In this document: piece after piece, positions 1-7,890 of the stretch | Position numbering within the stretch: the first letter of the stretch is position 1 | Layout of the letters: each line of letters starts with the position of its first letter | Assembly: GCF_938041645.1 (NCBI RefSeq) | Contig: NZ_CALIST010000008.1 | Coordinates: 1-40,769 of the forward strand | Direction: 5' to 3' | Length of the DNA stretch: 40,769 nucleotides | Origin: an uncultured Campylobacter sp. | GTDB lineage: Bacteria > Campylobacterota > Campylobacteria > Campylobacterales > Campylobacteraceae | Translations under genes and position numbers: made by a program | Notes under the pieces: generated by a model | Databases searched by the model: none | What the model was told of the DNA's origin: nothing | The model's input: only the letters and a program-made list of their open reading frames with translations

Positions 1-500
1 AAGTTGGTGCGTATTGAAACGCGTGCTGGGCATGGCGCAGGTAAGCCTACGTCATCTAGCATCACGCCGAGCCCGCCTGGTACGTCGCGATCCACGCGCC
101 CGATGATCGAGGGTTTGCGGATGTCGAAAGCCCTGAAAAACAGCAGCGCCAAAATTATCGCGACGATCGATATCCTGCTGCTCTCAAAGCCCGCGATCAG
201 CTCCCGCAGCGGCAGCGAAAAGATCTCGCCCACGGGCGCGGTGACGCACATTGCGATCCACACCCCCACGACCTCGTCGATTACGATCTCGCTGTTATCG
301 TGCGCGCTTACCCGCCTTTCGTAATCGCTTACGATCTTAAGCGAGACGAAAAAGACGAGGCCGGCGCACAAAAACAGCGTCACCTCGCCCGCCAGCATCA
401 AGATTGCAAGCCCCACTATCCAGCCTGCGATGCTGCCCCAGGTGCCGGGCGCGGGCTTTAGCAACCCCGCGCCGAAAAATGTAACGAAAATTTTATCCAT
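1..500 (-). CDS. pgpA: Phosphatidylglycerophosphatase A, 3' end cut by window edge
   Basis: PgpA removes the phosphate from phosphatidylglycerophosphate in the inner membrane, the last step of phosphatidylglycerol synthesis. The ATG at 498-500 opens a protein beginning MDKIFVTFFGAGLLKPAPGT, with the family's N-terminal G-x-G-x-x-x-x-A-P-G-T-W pattern, then two hydrophobic segments, an EIVIDEVVG motif near residue 70 and FRAFDIRKP and GGLGVMLDD near residues 125-150. These are the diagnostic acidic motifs of PgpA. About 166 codons are visible and the stop lies outside the window. After LDDV the last 17 or so residues no longer resemble the usual hydrophobic C terminus (normally LDDV-AG--A); this may be natural divergence or a frameshift close to the window edge. 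It is co-directional with the upstream Sat-like gene but separated from it by about 720 bases. In C. jejuni the homologue, Cj1610, sits next to the same genes. Confidence 0.9.
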   Translation of the reverse strand, partial: MDKIFVTFFGAGLLKPAPGTWGSIAGWIVGLAILMLAGEVTLFLCAGLVFFVSLKIVSDYERRVSAHDNSEIVIDEVVGVWIAMCVTAPVGEIFSLPLRELIAGFESSRISIVAIILALLFFRAFDIRKPSIIGRVDRDVPGGLGVMLDDVGLPAPCPARVSIRTN

Positions 501-1218
501 AATTGTCCTTTTAAATTTTGCTTTTTAAAATTTTACCGCTTATTTTAATTAGGGCATCTGCTCGCGTGCGAAAATTTTAAATTTCGTTCGTACATATAGA
601 ATTTAAATTTCGCCCGCCTACACGAAATCAGTTCTACTCGCCACGAATTTTGCTCACTAACGTAGGAATTTTAAAATTCTACTCATTTGCGTAAAAATTT
701 TAAAATTTTGCTCGCTCCACGCGGAGTTTTCAAACCCGTCCGCAAACACACGGCATTTTGCGTGGGCGAGCAGTCGTTGCGCTGCATCTGAGTTTTGCGC
801 TGTAACTCGCAGCAACTGCTTAATTTTAAAATTTTAGGTTCGCTTGTCGAAAACTTAAAATTTAGATTTGCCGTACTGCTTTACATATCTATCGCGCCTT
901 AAAATTTTAAATCCGCTTCGCCGCAAAATTTTACTGCACCGTTATAAATTTGCTACGAAGCCAAGACTTTAAAATTTAAAGCTCGTTTTATCGTACCGCT
1001 GCTAATGCTCTAAAAATTTAGCTTCGTTGTACCGCAAAATTTTACGCCAAATCTGCGTCCGTCGCTCTTTATTCTACAAAATTCCGCGCAGTCCTTTCTT
1101 TCCGCACTATGAAATTTTACTTTACGTCTAGCCGCCGTAAATTCTAACGCCGCGAAATTTTACCCTCTGCCTAGCTTCTGCAAATTCCACGTCATTTTTT
1201 GCGTTGCGCCCTCAAACG
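501..1218. repeat. Non-coding gap filled with AAATTT-core repeats
   Basis: About 720 bases between pgpA and the Sat-like gene hold no convincing gene on either strand. The stretch is a succession of AAATTT, AAAATTTT and TTTTAAAATTTT blocks separated by 15-40 bases of GC-rich sequence such as CGCCGC or GCTTCG. No strong promoter stands out for pgpA. I see no tRNA and no obvious decayed protein. Confidence 0.6.
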
Positions 1219-3114
1219 CTACGTCTTTAGCGCGCTGGTTTGATACAGCTGCATCAGCTGCTCGTAAAACTCGCTTTCGCCGTGGCTCTGCAAGATCCCG
1301 CTGTTTGGAAAAAGCTCGTCGTAGAGCTTTTGTAGATCCGAAAATCGCGCGGGAAAGAGCTCGCTTAAAATCATCGCCGAGATCTCTTTACGCATAAAAA
1401 TCGCAGGCGGCAAAATCCCCGCACGTAGCAATGCCTTGAGGTTTTGCGTGCGGTAATGCACGTGATGATGAGCGCCGTGAGGGCAGTTTTTCGTGCTTAC
1501 GAGCACCTTGCACTTCTCGCAATAGACGTATTCGGGCATCAGCAAAATCTCGATTTCGCCGCGCTTTTGATACTCGTCCAGCACCGAATGCACGCCGCCT
1601 CCTTCAAAAAACAGTTCCATATTCGCGTGATTTTGCCCAAAAATTATTTTGTTTATACCTAAATTTTTTGCGATCGCGCACTGCAGGGCAGGCTTGCCGT
1701 CAAAAATCGCAAGCGAGCCCAGATCGATCATCATGGCGCGTTGCGCAACCAAAAAATTTTGCAGCAAATAGCTTAGCGTTTTTTTGCGTAGCTCGTAGGG
1801 CAGGGCATCCGCGCTGCTCGTGCCGGTTAAAAAAATCACCACGAAATCCGCCTTATCAATCATATGCCTAATCAGCCGCTCATGCACGCGGTGGATCGGA
1901 TCGGCGCAGGTAAAAAACGCTGAAATTTTAGGCGCGGCAAGCGAGCTTGCGACTTTTTTTATACGCGCGATTTGCTCTGCAAGACCATTTTTTAGCAGCG
2001 TGATGCGCCCTTGCACTGCAGTTTGCTCTGCGTATGCGTTTTGAAATACTGAGCCTGCGATCTCGCTTGCGCTTGGGGCATAAACATCGCTAACGTCTAT
2101 GCGCGCGACAAGCTCGCAAGAAGCGGGATTTTTGGTGAAATTTTCGGTGGAATTTGAGATAAAATTTCCCGCCGAATTTGCTACGGATTTTGCATCTGCG
2201 CTGCAAACGCGATTGAGTGCGGAATTTTCGGCAAAGCTCCGCGCGGAATTTACCGCAGAATTTTCGCTGGAGCTTTTCGCCAAATCCAAAGCGGCGTTTT
2301 TCGCAGATTTTACATCTGCGCTGCGAGTAAAAGTTTGATCATGGCTCGCAGTAAGGCTTTCTATATGGTCTAAGCCCTCGCTTGTGGCGTTTATAGCGCT
2401 TTGCGCACTTGCATTGCGCGCTAAATCTGCGCCGCTTTCTGCAAAATTCTGTTTATTTTGCGCCGCGGCAGAAACTCCATCCTGCAAGTTGCGCGATTCT
2501 TTAGCTAGCAAATACGCACCACTTTCACCGCTAAGCGAATTTTTGACGCGTTCGGCTATGCCGTCCTTGCTAAGATAAAGCTCTAAAATATCGCCCTTTT
2601 TTGCGTCCGCGCAGGAAAAAACGAAATTTATGCCGCATACGCTTAGCTTGCTTGGGCGCAGTAGCTCGCAGCTCTTGCCGAAAGCGCCGTTTGCGAGCAG
2701 GCTCAGGACATTTAGGTCGGAGCGCGAGATCACTATCTTGCGGATTTGCGTTGCGCTATTATTTGCGCCTTTGCTCTCGCTTCCGGCTTGCTCTGCTTTT
2801 AAATTTCTTGCCGCGCTCTTAGCTCGCGCCTCGTCTTTTCTGGCATTGCTCGTCTTTGACATTTTTAAATTCCGCATCGTTTTTAAATCACGCTTTGCTT
2901 TTGAGTTCTGTGATGCTTTTAAATTTTGCTTTGCCTTTAAATTTAGCGCCGCATCGCTCGAAGCTTTTGTGACGTTTAGAGCTTTTGTGCCGCTTAAAAT
3001 TCCTTCGTTTTCAAGCGGTTTTGTATCGTACAAATTGCCGGTATCACTCGAAATTCCCATCTCGTCTGCGATCCGTACCGGATGCGCGCGGCTATTTTTT
3101 TCTTGCGATGCCAT
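1219..3114 (-). CDS. ATP-sulfurylase-like protein with large low-complexity insertions (Cj1609 type)
   Basis: The last 230 or so residues follow the ATP sulfurylase (sulfate adenylyltransferase) fold: ADPIHRVHE corresponds to the nucleotide-binding NPxHRxHE motif (HxxH), CEKCKVLVSTKNCPH to the family's cysteine/CPH region, and LRAGILPPAIFMRKEIS to the R-x-x-L-x-x-G-x-x-PP-x-x-F-x-R-x-E block. However GQNHANME stands where GRDHAGP is expected, and the SGT motif is HYRT, so catalytic activity is doubtful. In C. jejuni the equivalent gene Cj1609 is annotated as sulfate adenylyltransferase. The protein is 631 residues, inflated by two low-complexity blocks: about residues 45-100 with a six-residue period (QNLKAS-like units) and about residues 205-335 rich in S, A, N and E. 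The start is supported by AAAGG about 7 bases upstream, inside the 3' end of cemR, with which it overlaps by 23 bases. Confidence 0.75.
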   Translation of the reverse strand: MASQEKNSRAHPVRIADEMGISSDTGNLYDTKPLENEGILSGTKALNVTKASSDAALNLKAKQNLKASQNSKAKRDLKTMRNLKMSKTSNARKDEARAKSAARNLKAEQAGSESKGANNSATQIRKIVISRSDLNVLSLLANGAFGKSCELLRPSKLSVCGINFVFSCADAKKGDILELYLSKDGIAERVKNSLSGESGAYLLAKESRNLQDGVSAAAQNKQNFAESGADLARNASAQSAINATSEGLDHIESLTASHDQTFTRSADVKSAKNAALDLAKSSSENSAVNSARSFAENSALNRVCSADAKSVANSAGNFISNSTENFTKNPASCELVARIDVSDVYAPSASEIAGSVFQNAYAEQTAVQGRITLLKNGLAEQIARIKKVASSLAAPKISAFFTCADPIHRVHERLIRHMIDKADFVVIFLTGTSSADALPYELRKKTLSYLLQNFLVAQRAMMIDLGSLAIFDGKPALQCAIAKNLGINKIIFGQNHANMELFFEGGGVHSVLDEYQKRGEIEILLMPEYVYCEKCKVLVSTKNCPHGAHHHVHYRTQNLKALLRAGILPPAIFMRKEISAMILSELFPARFSDLQKLYDELFPNSGILQSHGESEFYEQLMQLYQTSALKT

Positions 3115-3955
3115 ATTTTTTCCTTTTCTCCCAAAGCGATTTTCGCGAAATCCCTAAGGCGGCTGCCAGATCGGAGTCGAAATACTCGTCTTGGTGCGCT
3201 ACGATCGTAAGCTTTACGTATTCTTCGATGCTTAAAATTTCACTGCGTTCTTTGCTGTTGCCGAGCGTAATTTCGTCGCTAAAGCCCTTTTGTGCGCTGA
3301 TGGACCCGGCGATTAGGCGCATGGATTTGGTTTTGCTTATAAATTTTTCCTTCTGCGCGCCACTTAGGCTGTCGAAATCTGGTGCGTAAAAAATCTCCGC
3401 GCCGCGTTCTAGCAGCTCAGGGCTTTGCGAGGATAGAATTTTAAGGCGCGATTTTAGCGCGAGTGCGATCTTAAATACCGCCGCAGCCCGTGCTGCCGCA
3501 TCGCCGCGCAAAAGAAGCGGAAATTTTATCTGCGCTAAACGCGCGGGCGGTATTTCGCACGAAAGGGAGGCCTCTTTAAGCAGTGCTTCGTAGGCTTCGT
3601 TTTGCGATTTTAGCGAGCGAAACTGCGCGTAATGCTCAATCTTTTTGATGAGCTCCTCTATCATAAAGGGCTTTTGGATATAGTCCGTCGCGCCCGCTTT
3701 TACGGGGTTTAGCACCGTTTCGCTATCGACGTAGGCGACCATCAAAATTATGATCGAGCGCCTAAATTTCTCGATCAGCGGATAAAAGCTCGCGCCGCTC
3801 CAGCTCGTAGAAAGCAGTACCGCCCCAAACTCCTCCGCAAGAGCTGCCGCGGCCGCCAAGCTCGCTGCGTTAGTGCATTCATGCCCCAGCGCGCCCAGCT
3901 TGTTTGCGATACTTTGAGCAAGGTAGCTTTCGCTCTCGATTATTAAAATTTTCAT
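3092..3955 (-). CDS. cemR: Atypical orphan response regulator CemR (HP1021/Cj1608 type)
   Basis: A two-domain transcription factor of 287 residues. Residues 1-112 form a CheY-like receiver and residues 240-287 a Fis/NtrC-type helix-turn-helix ending SRKSLWEKRKKYGI. The receiver keeps the YIQKPF lysine but lacks the phosphoacceptor aspartate: after VLL at 46-48 comes Ser49. The acidic pair and the conserved Thr/Ser are also changed, so phosphorylation-dependent signalling is unlikely. This matches the family of H. pylori HP1021 and C. jejuni Cj1608 (CemR), known orphan regulators acting on respiration, energy metabolism and the dnaA/oriC region. The gene overlaps ispDF by 4 bases (ATGA) upstream and the Sat-like gene by 23 bases downstream, so the three are probably one operon. 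Gene position and order agree with C. jejuni. Confidence 0.87.
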   Translation of the reverse strand: MKILIIESESYLAQSIANKLGALGHECTNAASLAAAAALAEEFGAVLLSTSWSGASFYPLIEKFRRSIIILMVAYVDSETVLNPVKAGATDYIQKPFMIEELIKKIEHYAQFRSLKSQNEAYEALLKEASLSCEIPPARLAQIKFPLLLRGDAAARAAAVFKIALALKSRLKILSSQSPELLERGAEIFYAPDFDSLSGAQKEKFISKTKSMRLIAGSISAQKGFSDEITLGNSKERSEILSIEEYVKLTIVAHQDEYFDSDLAAALGISRKSLWEKRKKYGIARKK

Positions 3956-5274
3956 ACGTCCTGCGCCTTTGCTGCGTGCTTTTGCCAGTCGTAAAATTTC
4001 AAATTTACCGCAGCCTGCGCAGCGATGCCCTCGCTTCTGCCCGTAAATCCCAGCCCTTCGGTCGTGGTCGCTTTGACATTGACGCGCGCGCAGTTCAAAA
4101 TTTCGCTCAAAACCTCTTGCATCTGCGCTTTGTAGGCTCCGATCTTCGGGCGCTGCGCGATGATCGTAATATCGGCATTTACGAGCTCGTAGCCGTAGTC
4201 TCTGACGCGCCGCATTACATTTCGTAACAGCTCCTTGCTATCCGCGCCTTTAAATTTGGCGTCGCTATCGGGGAAAAGCTCGCCGATATCGCCCAGCATC
4301 GCCGCACCGCAAATAGCGTCGATTAGGGCGTGGATCGCTACGTCGCCGTCGCTGTGCGCGATCAGTGCGAACTCGCATGGAATTTGCACGCCGCCAAGCA
4401 CGATGCCCGCGCCTTTTTCAAGCGCATGCACGTCATAACCCGTACCGCAGAATATATCGCGCGAGCAGGGTTTTAAATTTAGCGCCGCCAGATCGCTTAC
4501 GCGCGTGATCTTAAGCGCGCCCGCTTCGCCTTTTATAAATTCCAACCGCCCGCCCGCGCTGCCGATCGCCGCGCTGTCGTCGGTAAAAATTTCGCTTCCT
4601 TCAAGCGCCTTTTTAAGTAGCGCCGTGCGCGAAAGCTGCGGCGTTTGGATGAGGCGCAACTCCTCCCTCTTCACCACGGCCTCGCCGAGATAGGTCGTGT
4701 CGTTTACGCCAAGATAGGGGCTGATACAGTCCGCACCGCCTAAATTTCGTATCAGCGAGGAGATCAGCCCTGGCGAAATTTGCGCACGCGCCACGTCGCT
4801 TACGAGCACGAGCTCGCTCTCTACGAGCTTTAGCGCGTTTTTTAGCGAGCTTTGGCGATTTGCACCGCCTGGGACGAAGTGAAATTTTAAATTTGCAGAG
4901 CCGCATTCATCTGCGCCGCATCCGATTTGAGGTTTAAAATTTTCCGCGCCCCGCGGCTTGCTTGCGTCGTTTAGATCATCTGCGCCGCATTCGATCCCGC
5001 CCTGCTTTCTTTGAAATTTATACTCGCTCGTGTCGCACCCTGCGCTTTTGCCGCGCGCCGAGGCCAAGCTGCACGCATAGAGGCGCTCGCAATAGCTCAC
5101 GTCCTCCTCGTTTACGGCGATTATGATCTTTTTAAATGGGTGTGCCCGCGCAATGCTCTGCGCGACGTATTGCCAAAGCGGCAGCTCGCCCACGCGCAGC
5201 CATTGCTTTTTGACGCGCAGCTCAAACCTGCTCGAATCGCCCGCGGCGAGCAAAATCAGCGATATATCTTTCAA
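3952..5274 (-). CDS. ispDF: Bifunctional IspD/IspF enzyme of the MEP isoprenoid pathway
   Basis: Residues 1-270 are IspD, which transfers CMP to methylerythritol 4-phosphate; residues 280-440 are IspF, which makes the cyclic diphosphate. IspD shows LLAAGDSSRF and KKQWL near the N terminus, VPGGANRQSSL and DVARAQIS; note Ser instead of the usual His before DVAR. IspF shows GTGYDVHAL (metal-binding D-x-H), AHSDGDVAIHALIDAICGAA, DIGELFPD, and KATTTEGLGFTGR-EGIAAQA. At 440 residues the protein is roughly 60-70 longer than I expect. The surplus is one insertion at about residues 75-130 between CERLYACS and LKFHFVPGG, containing a duplicated ECGAD/GCGADE unit encoded by a 20-base direct repeat. A TATAAT box and AAGGA precede the ATG. 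It is the first gene of the cemR operon. Confidence 0.95.
   Translation of the reverse strand: MKDISLILLAAGDSSRFELRVKKQWLRVGELPLWQYVAQSIARAHPFKKIIIAVNEEDVSYCERLYACSLASARGKSAGCDTSEYKFQRKQGGIECGADDLNDASKPRGAENFKPQIGCGADECGSANLKFHFVPGGANRQSSLKNALKLVESELVLVSDVARAQISPGLISSLIRNLGGADCISPYLGVNDTTYLGEAVVKREELRLIQTPQLSRTALLKKALEGSEIFTDDSAAIGSAGGRLEFIKGEAGALKITRVSDLAALNLKPCSRDIFCGTGYDVHALEKGAGIVLGGVQIPCEFALIAHSDGDVAIHALIDAICGAAMLGDIGELFPDSDAKFKGADSKELLRNVMRRVRDYGYELVNADITIIAQRPKIGAYKAQMQEVLSEILNCARVNVKATTTEGLGFTGRSEGIAAQAAVNLKFYDWQKHAAKAQDV
4907..4995. repeat. 20-base direct repeat inside the IspD insertion
   Basis: TCATCTGCGCCGCATCCGAT at 4907-4926 recurs at 4976-4995 with one mismatch (T for C at position 16). 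The 69-base period is a multiple of three, so the duplication stays in frame. It accounts for the CGAD-containing peptide appearing twice in the extra segment of IspD. Confidence 0.85.
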
Positions 5275-5301
5275 ATTTTATCCTTGAAATTTTGTTACGA
5301 A

Positions 5302-5307
5302 ATTATA
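5302..5307 (-). promoter_or_regulatory. -10 box (TATAAT) for ispDF operon
   Basis: On the minus strand a perfect TATAAT lies 28 bases upstream of the ispDF ATG in an AT-rich context, followed by an AAGGA ribosome site. No clear -35 is visible, which is usual for Campylobacter sigma-70 promoters. Confidence 0.6.
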
Positions 5308-5455
5308 CGTATTAAAAATGAAAGCAAAATTAATCGCGGCTTGCGGGCTAAAATATCTTAATCTTAGGCGTAAATTTACGCGGCGCGGAGGTAAAATTTC
5401 ATCCTGCGTTACGAAAATAAACGGCAAAAGAAAAGTAAGGATTAATGAAATTTGT

Positions 5456-5463
5456 TATATTAT
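5456..5463 (+). promoter_or_regulatory. Probable -10 region for thiC
   Basis: TATATTAT lies 28-36 bases upstream of the chosen thiC ATG and is the only good -10 match between the divergent ispDF and thiC genes. I looked for a TPP riboswitch (CTGAGA and ACCTGAT cores) in this leader and saw none. Confidence 0.45.
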
Positions 5464-5491
5464 ACGCGCATTTTTAAGAAGCGAGGCAAAA

Positions 5492-6799
5492 ATGACCGAA
5501 AGCTGCGTATCGCAGATCTATTTTGCAAAAAAGGGCGAGCTGACGCCGCAGATGAGAGAGGTCGCGCAAAGCGAGCGTATGGACGTGCGGGCCTTGTGCG
5601 ATCTGATCGCGCAAGGAAGAGCGATCATCCCCGCAAACGTTAATCACAAAAGCTTAAAACCCATCGGCATCGGACACGCTCTTCGGTGCAAGATCAATGC
5701 AAACATCGGCTCTTCAGGCACGACGAGCGATATTGAGGGCGAGCTGGAAAAGCTCGAGGTCTGCTTAAAGTACGGCGCCGATACGGTGATGGATCTAAGC
5801 ACGGGCGGCGATTTGGACGAGATCCGCGCCGCTATAATCGAGCGCTCGCCCGTACCCATAGGCACGGTGCCGATCTATCAGATGATCCATGAGCTGGGCG
5901 ATATTAAAAATTTAAAAACGAGCGCTATTCTTAGCACGATCGAGAAGCAAGCGCGGCAGGGAGTGGATTATTTCACGATCCACGCAGGCTTTAAGCTCGA
6001 GTTTATGCCGCTGCTCTCCCGTCGCAAAATGGGTATCGTAAGCAGGGGCGGCTCGCTGATAGCGTCGTGGATGATGAAATTTCATAAGCAAAACCCCTTC
6101 TACGAAGCGTTTGATGAAATTTGCGATATTTGCGCCGCTTATGACGTAGCGCTATCTCTGGGCGACGGCTTGCGCCCGGGCTGTTTATACGACGCGACCG
6201 ATAGGGCGCAGCTTAGCGAGCTTGAAATTTTAGGCGAGCTAGCCCTGCGCGCGAATGAAAAAAACGTGCAGGTGATGATCGAGGGGCCGGGGCACATCCC
6301 GTTTAACGAGATCGAGCTTAATATACAGCTGGAGCGCAAGCTCTGCCGCGACGCGCCGTTTTACGTGCTGGGGCCGCTTCCGACCGACATCGGCGCGGGC
6401 TACGATCATATCAGTAGCGCTATCGGCGGGACGATGGCTGCGTATTGCGGCGCCAGCATGCTCTGCTATGTAACGCCGAAGGAGCATCTGGGGCTTCCTA
6501 ATGCAAAAGACGTCAGGAAGGGCATCATCGCGCACAAAATCGCCGCTCACGCCGCAGACGTCGCGCTAGGCAAAGCAGGCGCGATAGAGCGTGATCACGA
6601 GATGAGCGATGCGAGGTATAATTTTGATTGGAACAGGCAGTTTGAGCTTAGCTTCGATCCTGCGCATGCGCGCGAGCTGCACGACGAGAGCCTGGGCGAT
6701 GAAATTTACAAAGGCGCGGAGTTTTGCTCGATGTGCGGACCGAAATTTTGCGCATATAAAATCAGTAGAAATTTAACCGAAAATAAGGAGAAGGAATGA
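5492..6799 (+). CDS. thiC: Phosphomethylpyrimidine synthase ThiC
   Basis: ThiC rearranges aminoimidazole ribotide into the hydroxymethylpyrimidine phosphate half of thiamin using S-adenosylmethionine and a 4Fe-4S cluster. The sequence is typical: IPANVNHKSLKPIGIG near residue 50, NANIGSSGTTSDIE, DTVMDLSTGGDLDEIR, PVPIGTVPIYQ, TIHAGF, RGGSLIASWM, DGLRPGC, EGPGHIPFNEI, LGPLPTDIGAGYDHIS, and the C-terminal cluster motif CSMCGPKFC (CxxCxxxxC). The reading frame is open from 5318, but the ATG at 5492, preceded by GAGG, gives 435 residues and a normal N terminus. The stop overlaps the mrp start by 4 bases. In C. jejuni thiC is elsewhere, so its place between ispDF and mrp is a local insertion relative to that order. 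Confidence 0.96.
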   Translation: MTESCVSQIYFAKKGELTPQMREVAQSERMDVRALCDLIAQGRAIIPANVNHKSLKPIGIGHALRCKINANIGSSGTTSDIEGELEKLEVCLKYGADTVMDLSTGGDLDEIRAAIIERSPVPIGTVPIYQMIHELGDIKNLKTSAILSTIEKQARQGVDYFTIHAGFKLEFMPLLSRRKMGIVSRGGSLIASWMMKFHKQNPFYEAFDEICDICAAYDVALSLGDGLRPGCLYDATDRAQLSELEILGELALRANEKNVQVMIEGPGHIPFNEIELNIQLERKLCRDAPFYVLGPLPTDIGAGYDHISSAIGGTMAAYCGASMLCYVTPKEHLGLPNAKDVRKGIIAHKIAAHAADVALGKAGAIERDHEMSDARYNFDWNRQFELSFDPAHARELHDESLGDEIYKGAEFCSMCGPKFCAYKISRNLTENKEKE

Positions 6800-7890
6800 G
6801 TAAAGACGAAGTCTTAAATTTGCTTAAAAGCGTGATCTATCCGGGCTTTTCTAAAAGCATCGTGGATTTTGGATTTGTAAAAGAGGTCGAGATCGGCGAT
6901 AGAATTTTCGTAGGGATCGAAATCCCCAGCGCCAAGCCTGAAATTGCCGCGGAGCTTAGATCGGCGACGCAAAAGGCGCTAGGGGCGGACGCCGAAATTT
7001 TAATCAAACAGCCTAAGATCGCCGAGGAAAAGAGCAACTCTCGCAGCGGCAAAAATATCGCGCCGCAGATCAAGCATTTCGTGATGATCAGCAGCGGCAA
7101 GGGCGGCGTAGGCAAGAGCACGACGACGCTAAATTTAGCCATCAGCACGGCAAAGCTCGGCAAGAGAGTAGGGATTTTAGATGCCGATATATACGGGCCG
7201 AATTTGCCGCGAATGCTGGGCGAAGATAAGACGCAAGCAAGTGTCGTGGGGCAGAAACTAAAGCCGATCTTAAGCCACGGCGTGGAGATGATGAGCATGG
7301 GCGTGCTGATGGAGGAGGGCGCGAGCCTTATCTGGCGTGGCTCTATGATAATGAAAGCGATCGAGCAGCTGCTAAAAGACGTGGCGTGGAGCGATCTGGA
7401 CGTGCTGTTTTTGGATATGCCTCCGGGTACGGGCGATGCGCAGCTTACGCTCGCTCAGAGCGTGCCGGTGACGGCGGGCGTGTGCGTTACGACGCCGCAG
7501 ACGGTCGCACTGGACGACAGCGCCCGCGGGCTTGATATGTTCGAAAAGCTCCACATCCCGATTGCAGGTCTTATCGAGAATATGAGCGGCTTCATCTGCC
7601 CCGATAACGGCAAAGAGTACGACATCTTCGGTCGCGGCGGCGCGCAAAAGCTGGCACAGCGATACAATACCGAAGTAATCGGCGAGATTCCGATCGAGAT
7701 CGCTATCCGCGAGGGCGGCGACAGCGGTAAGCCGGTAAGCTTCTATGCGCCAGATTCTTTGAGCGCAAAGCGCTACGAGCAGGCCGCGCGCAAGCTGTGG
7801 GAAAAGATCGAGAAGATCGATCGCGAGGAGCTGGCGGACAACTCCGCAATCCAGCCGGTGATGGACGGCAAGAGCGCCTGCTCGAATTAG
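6796..7890 (+). CDS. mrp: Mrp/ApbC-type iron-sulfur cluster carrier P-loop ATPase
   Basis: A 364-residue cytoplasmic scaffold that delivers Fe-S clusters to target enzymes. Residues 1-85 are a DUF59/MIP18-like domain. The deviant Walker A motif SSGKGGVGKSTTTLNLA lies at about 99-115, with DADIYGPNLPRMLG, the Walker B-like DVLFLDMPPGTGDAQLT, and VTTPQTVALDD following. The expected cluster-binding CxxC reads FICPDNGKEYDIFG, so the second cysteine is replaced by Asn; this is unusual for ApbC proteins, in which both cysteines matter. The ATG overlaps the thiC stop (ATGA), so translation is probably coupled. In Salmonella, loss of ApbC impairs ThiC-dependent thiamin synthesis, so the pairing makes biological sense. 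C. jejuni Cj1606 is the positional homologue. Confidence 0.95.
   Translation: MSKDEVLNLLKSVIYPGFSKSIVDFGFVKEVEIGDRIFVGIEIPSAKPEIAAELRSATQKALGADAEILIKQPKIAEEKSNSRSGKNIAPQIKHFVMISSGKGGVGKSTTTLNLAISTAKLGKRVGILDADIYGPNLPRMLGEDKTQASVVGQKLKPILSHGVEMMSMGVLMEEGASLIWRGSMIMKAIEQLLKDVAWSDLDVLFLDMPPGTGDAQLTLAQSVPVTAGVCVTTPQTVALDDSARGLDMFEKLHIPIAGLIENMSGFICPDNGKEYDIFGRGGAQKLAQRYNTEVIGEIPIEIAIREGGDSGKPVSFYAPDSLSAKRYEQAARKLWEKIEKIDREELADNSAIQPVMDGKSACSN

Noticed and set aside
1668..2822. Plus-strand open frames opposite the Sat-like gene
   Set aside because: They are antisense shadows of its low-complexity blocks, with no ribosome sites or domains.
5275..5491. TPP riboswitch before thiC
   Set aside because: Neither the CTGAGA nor the ACCTGAT core is present, and there is no fitting stem arrangement; the gaps before thiF, thiG and thiH also lack them on inspection.
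5318..5491. N-terminal extension of ThiC from the upstream ATG at 5318
   Set aside because: The extra 58 residues are not ThiC-like and cross the probable promoter; the ATG at 5492 with GAGG gives the normal length.
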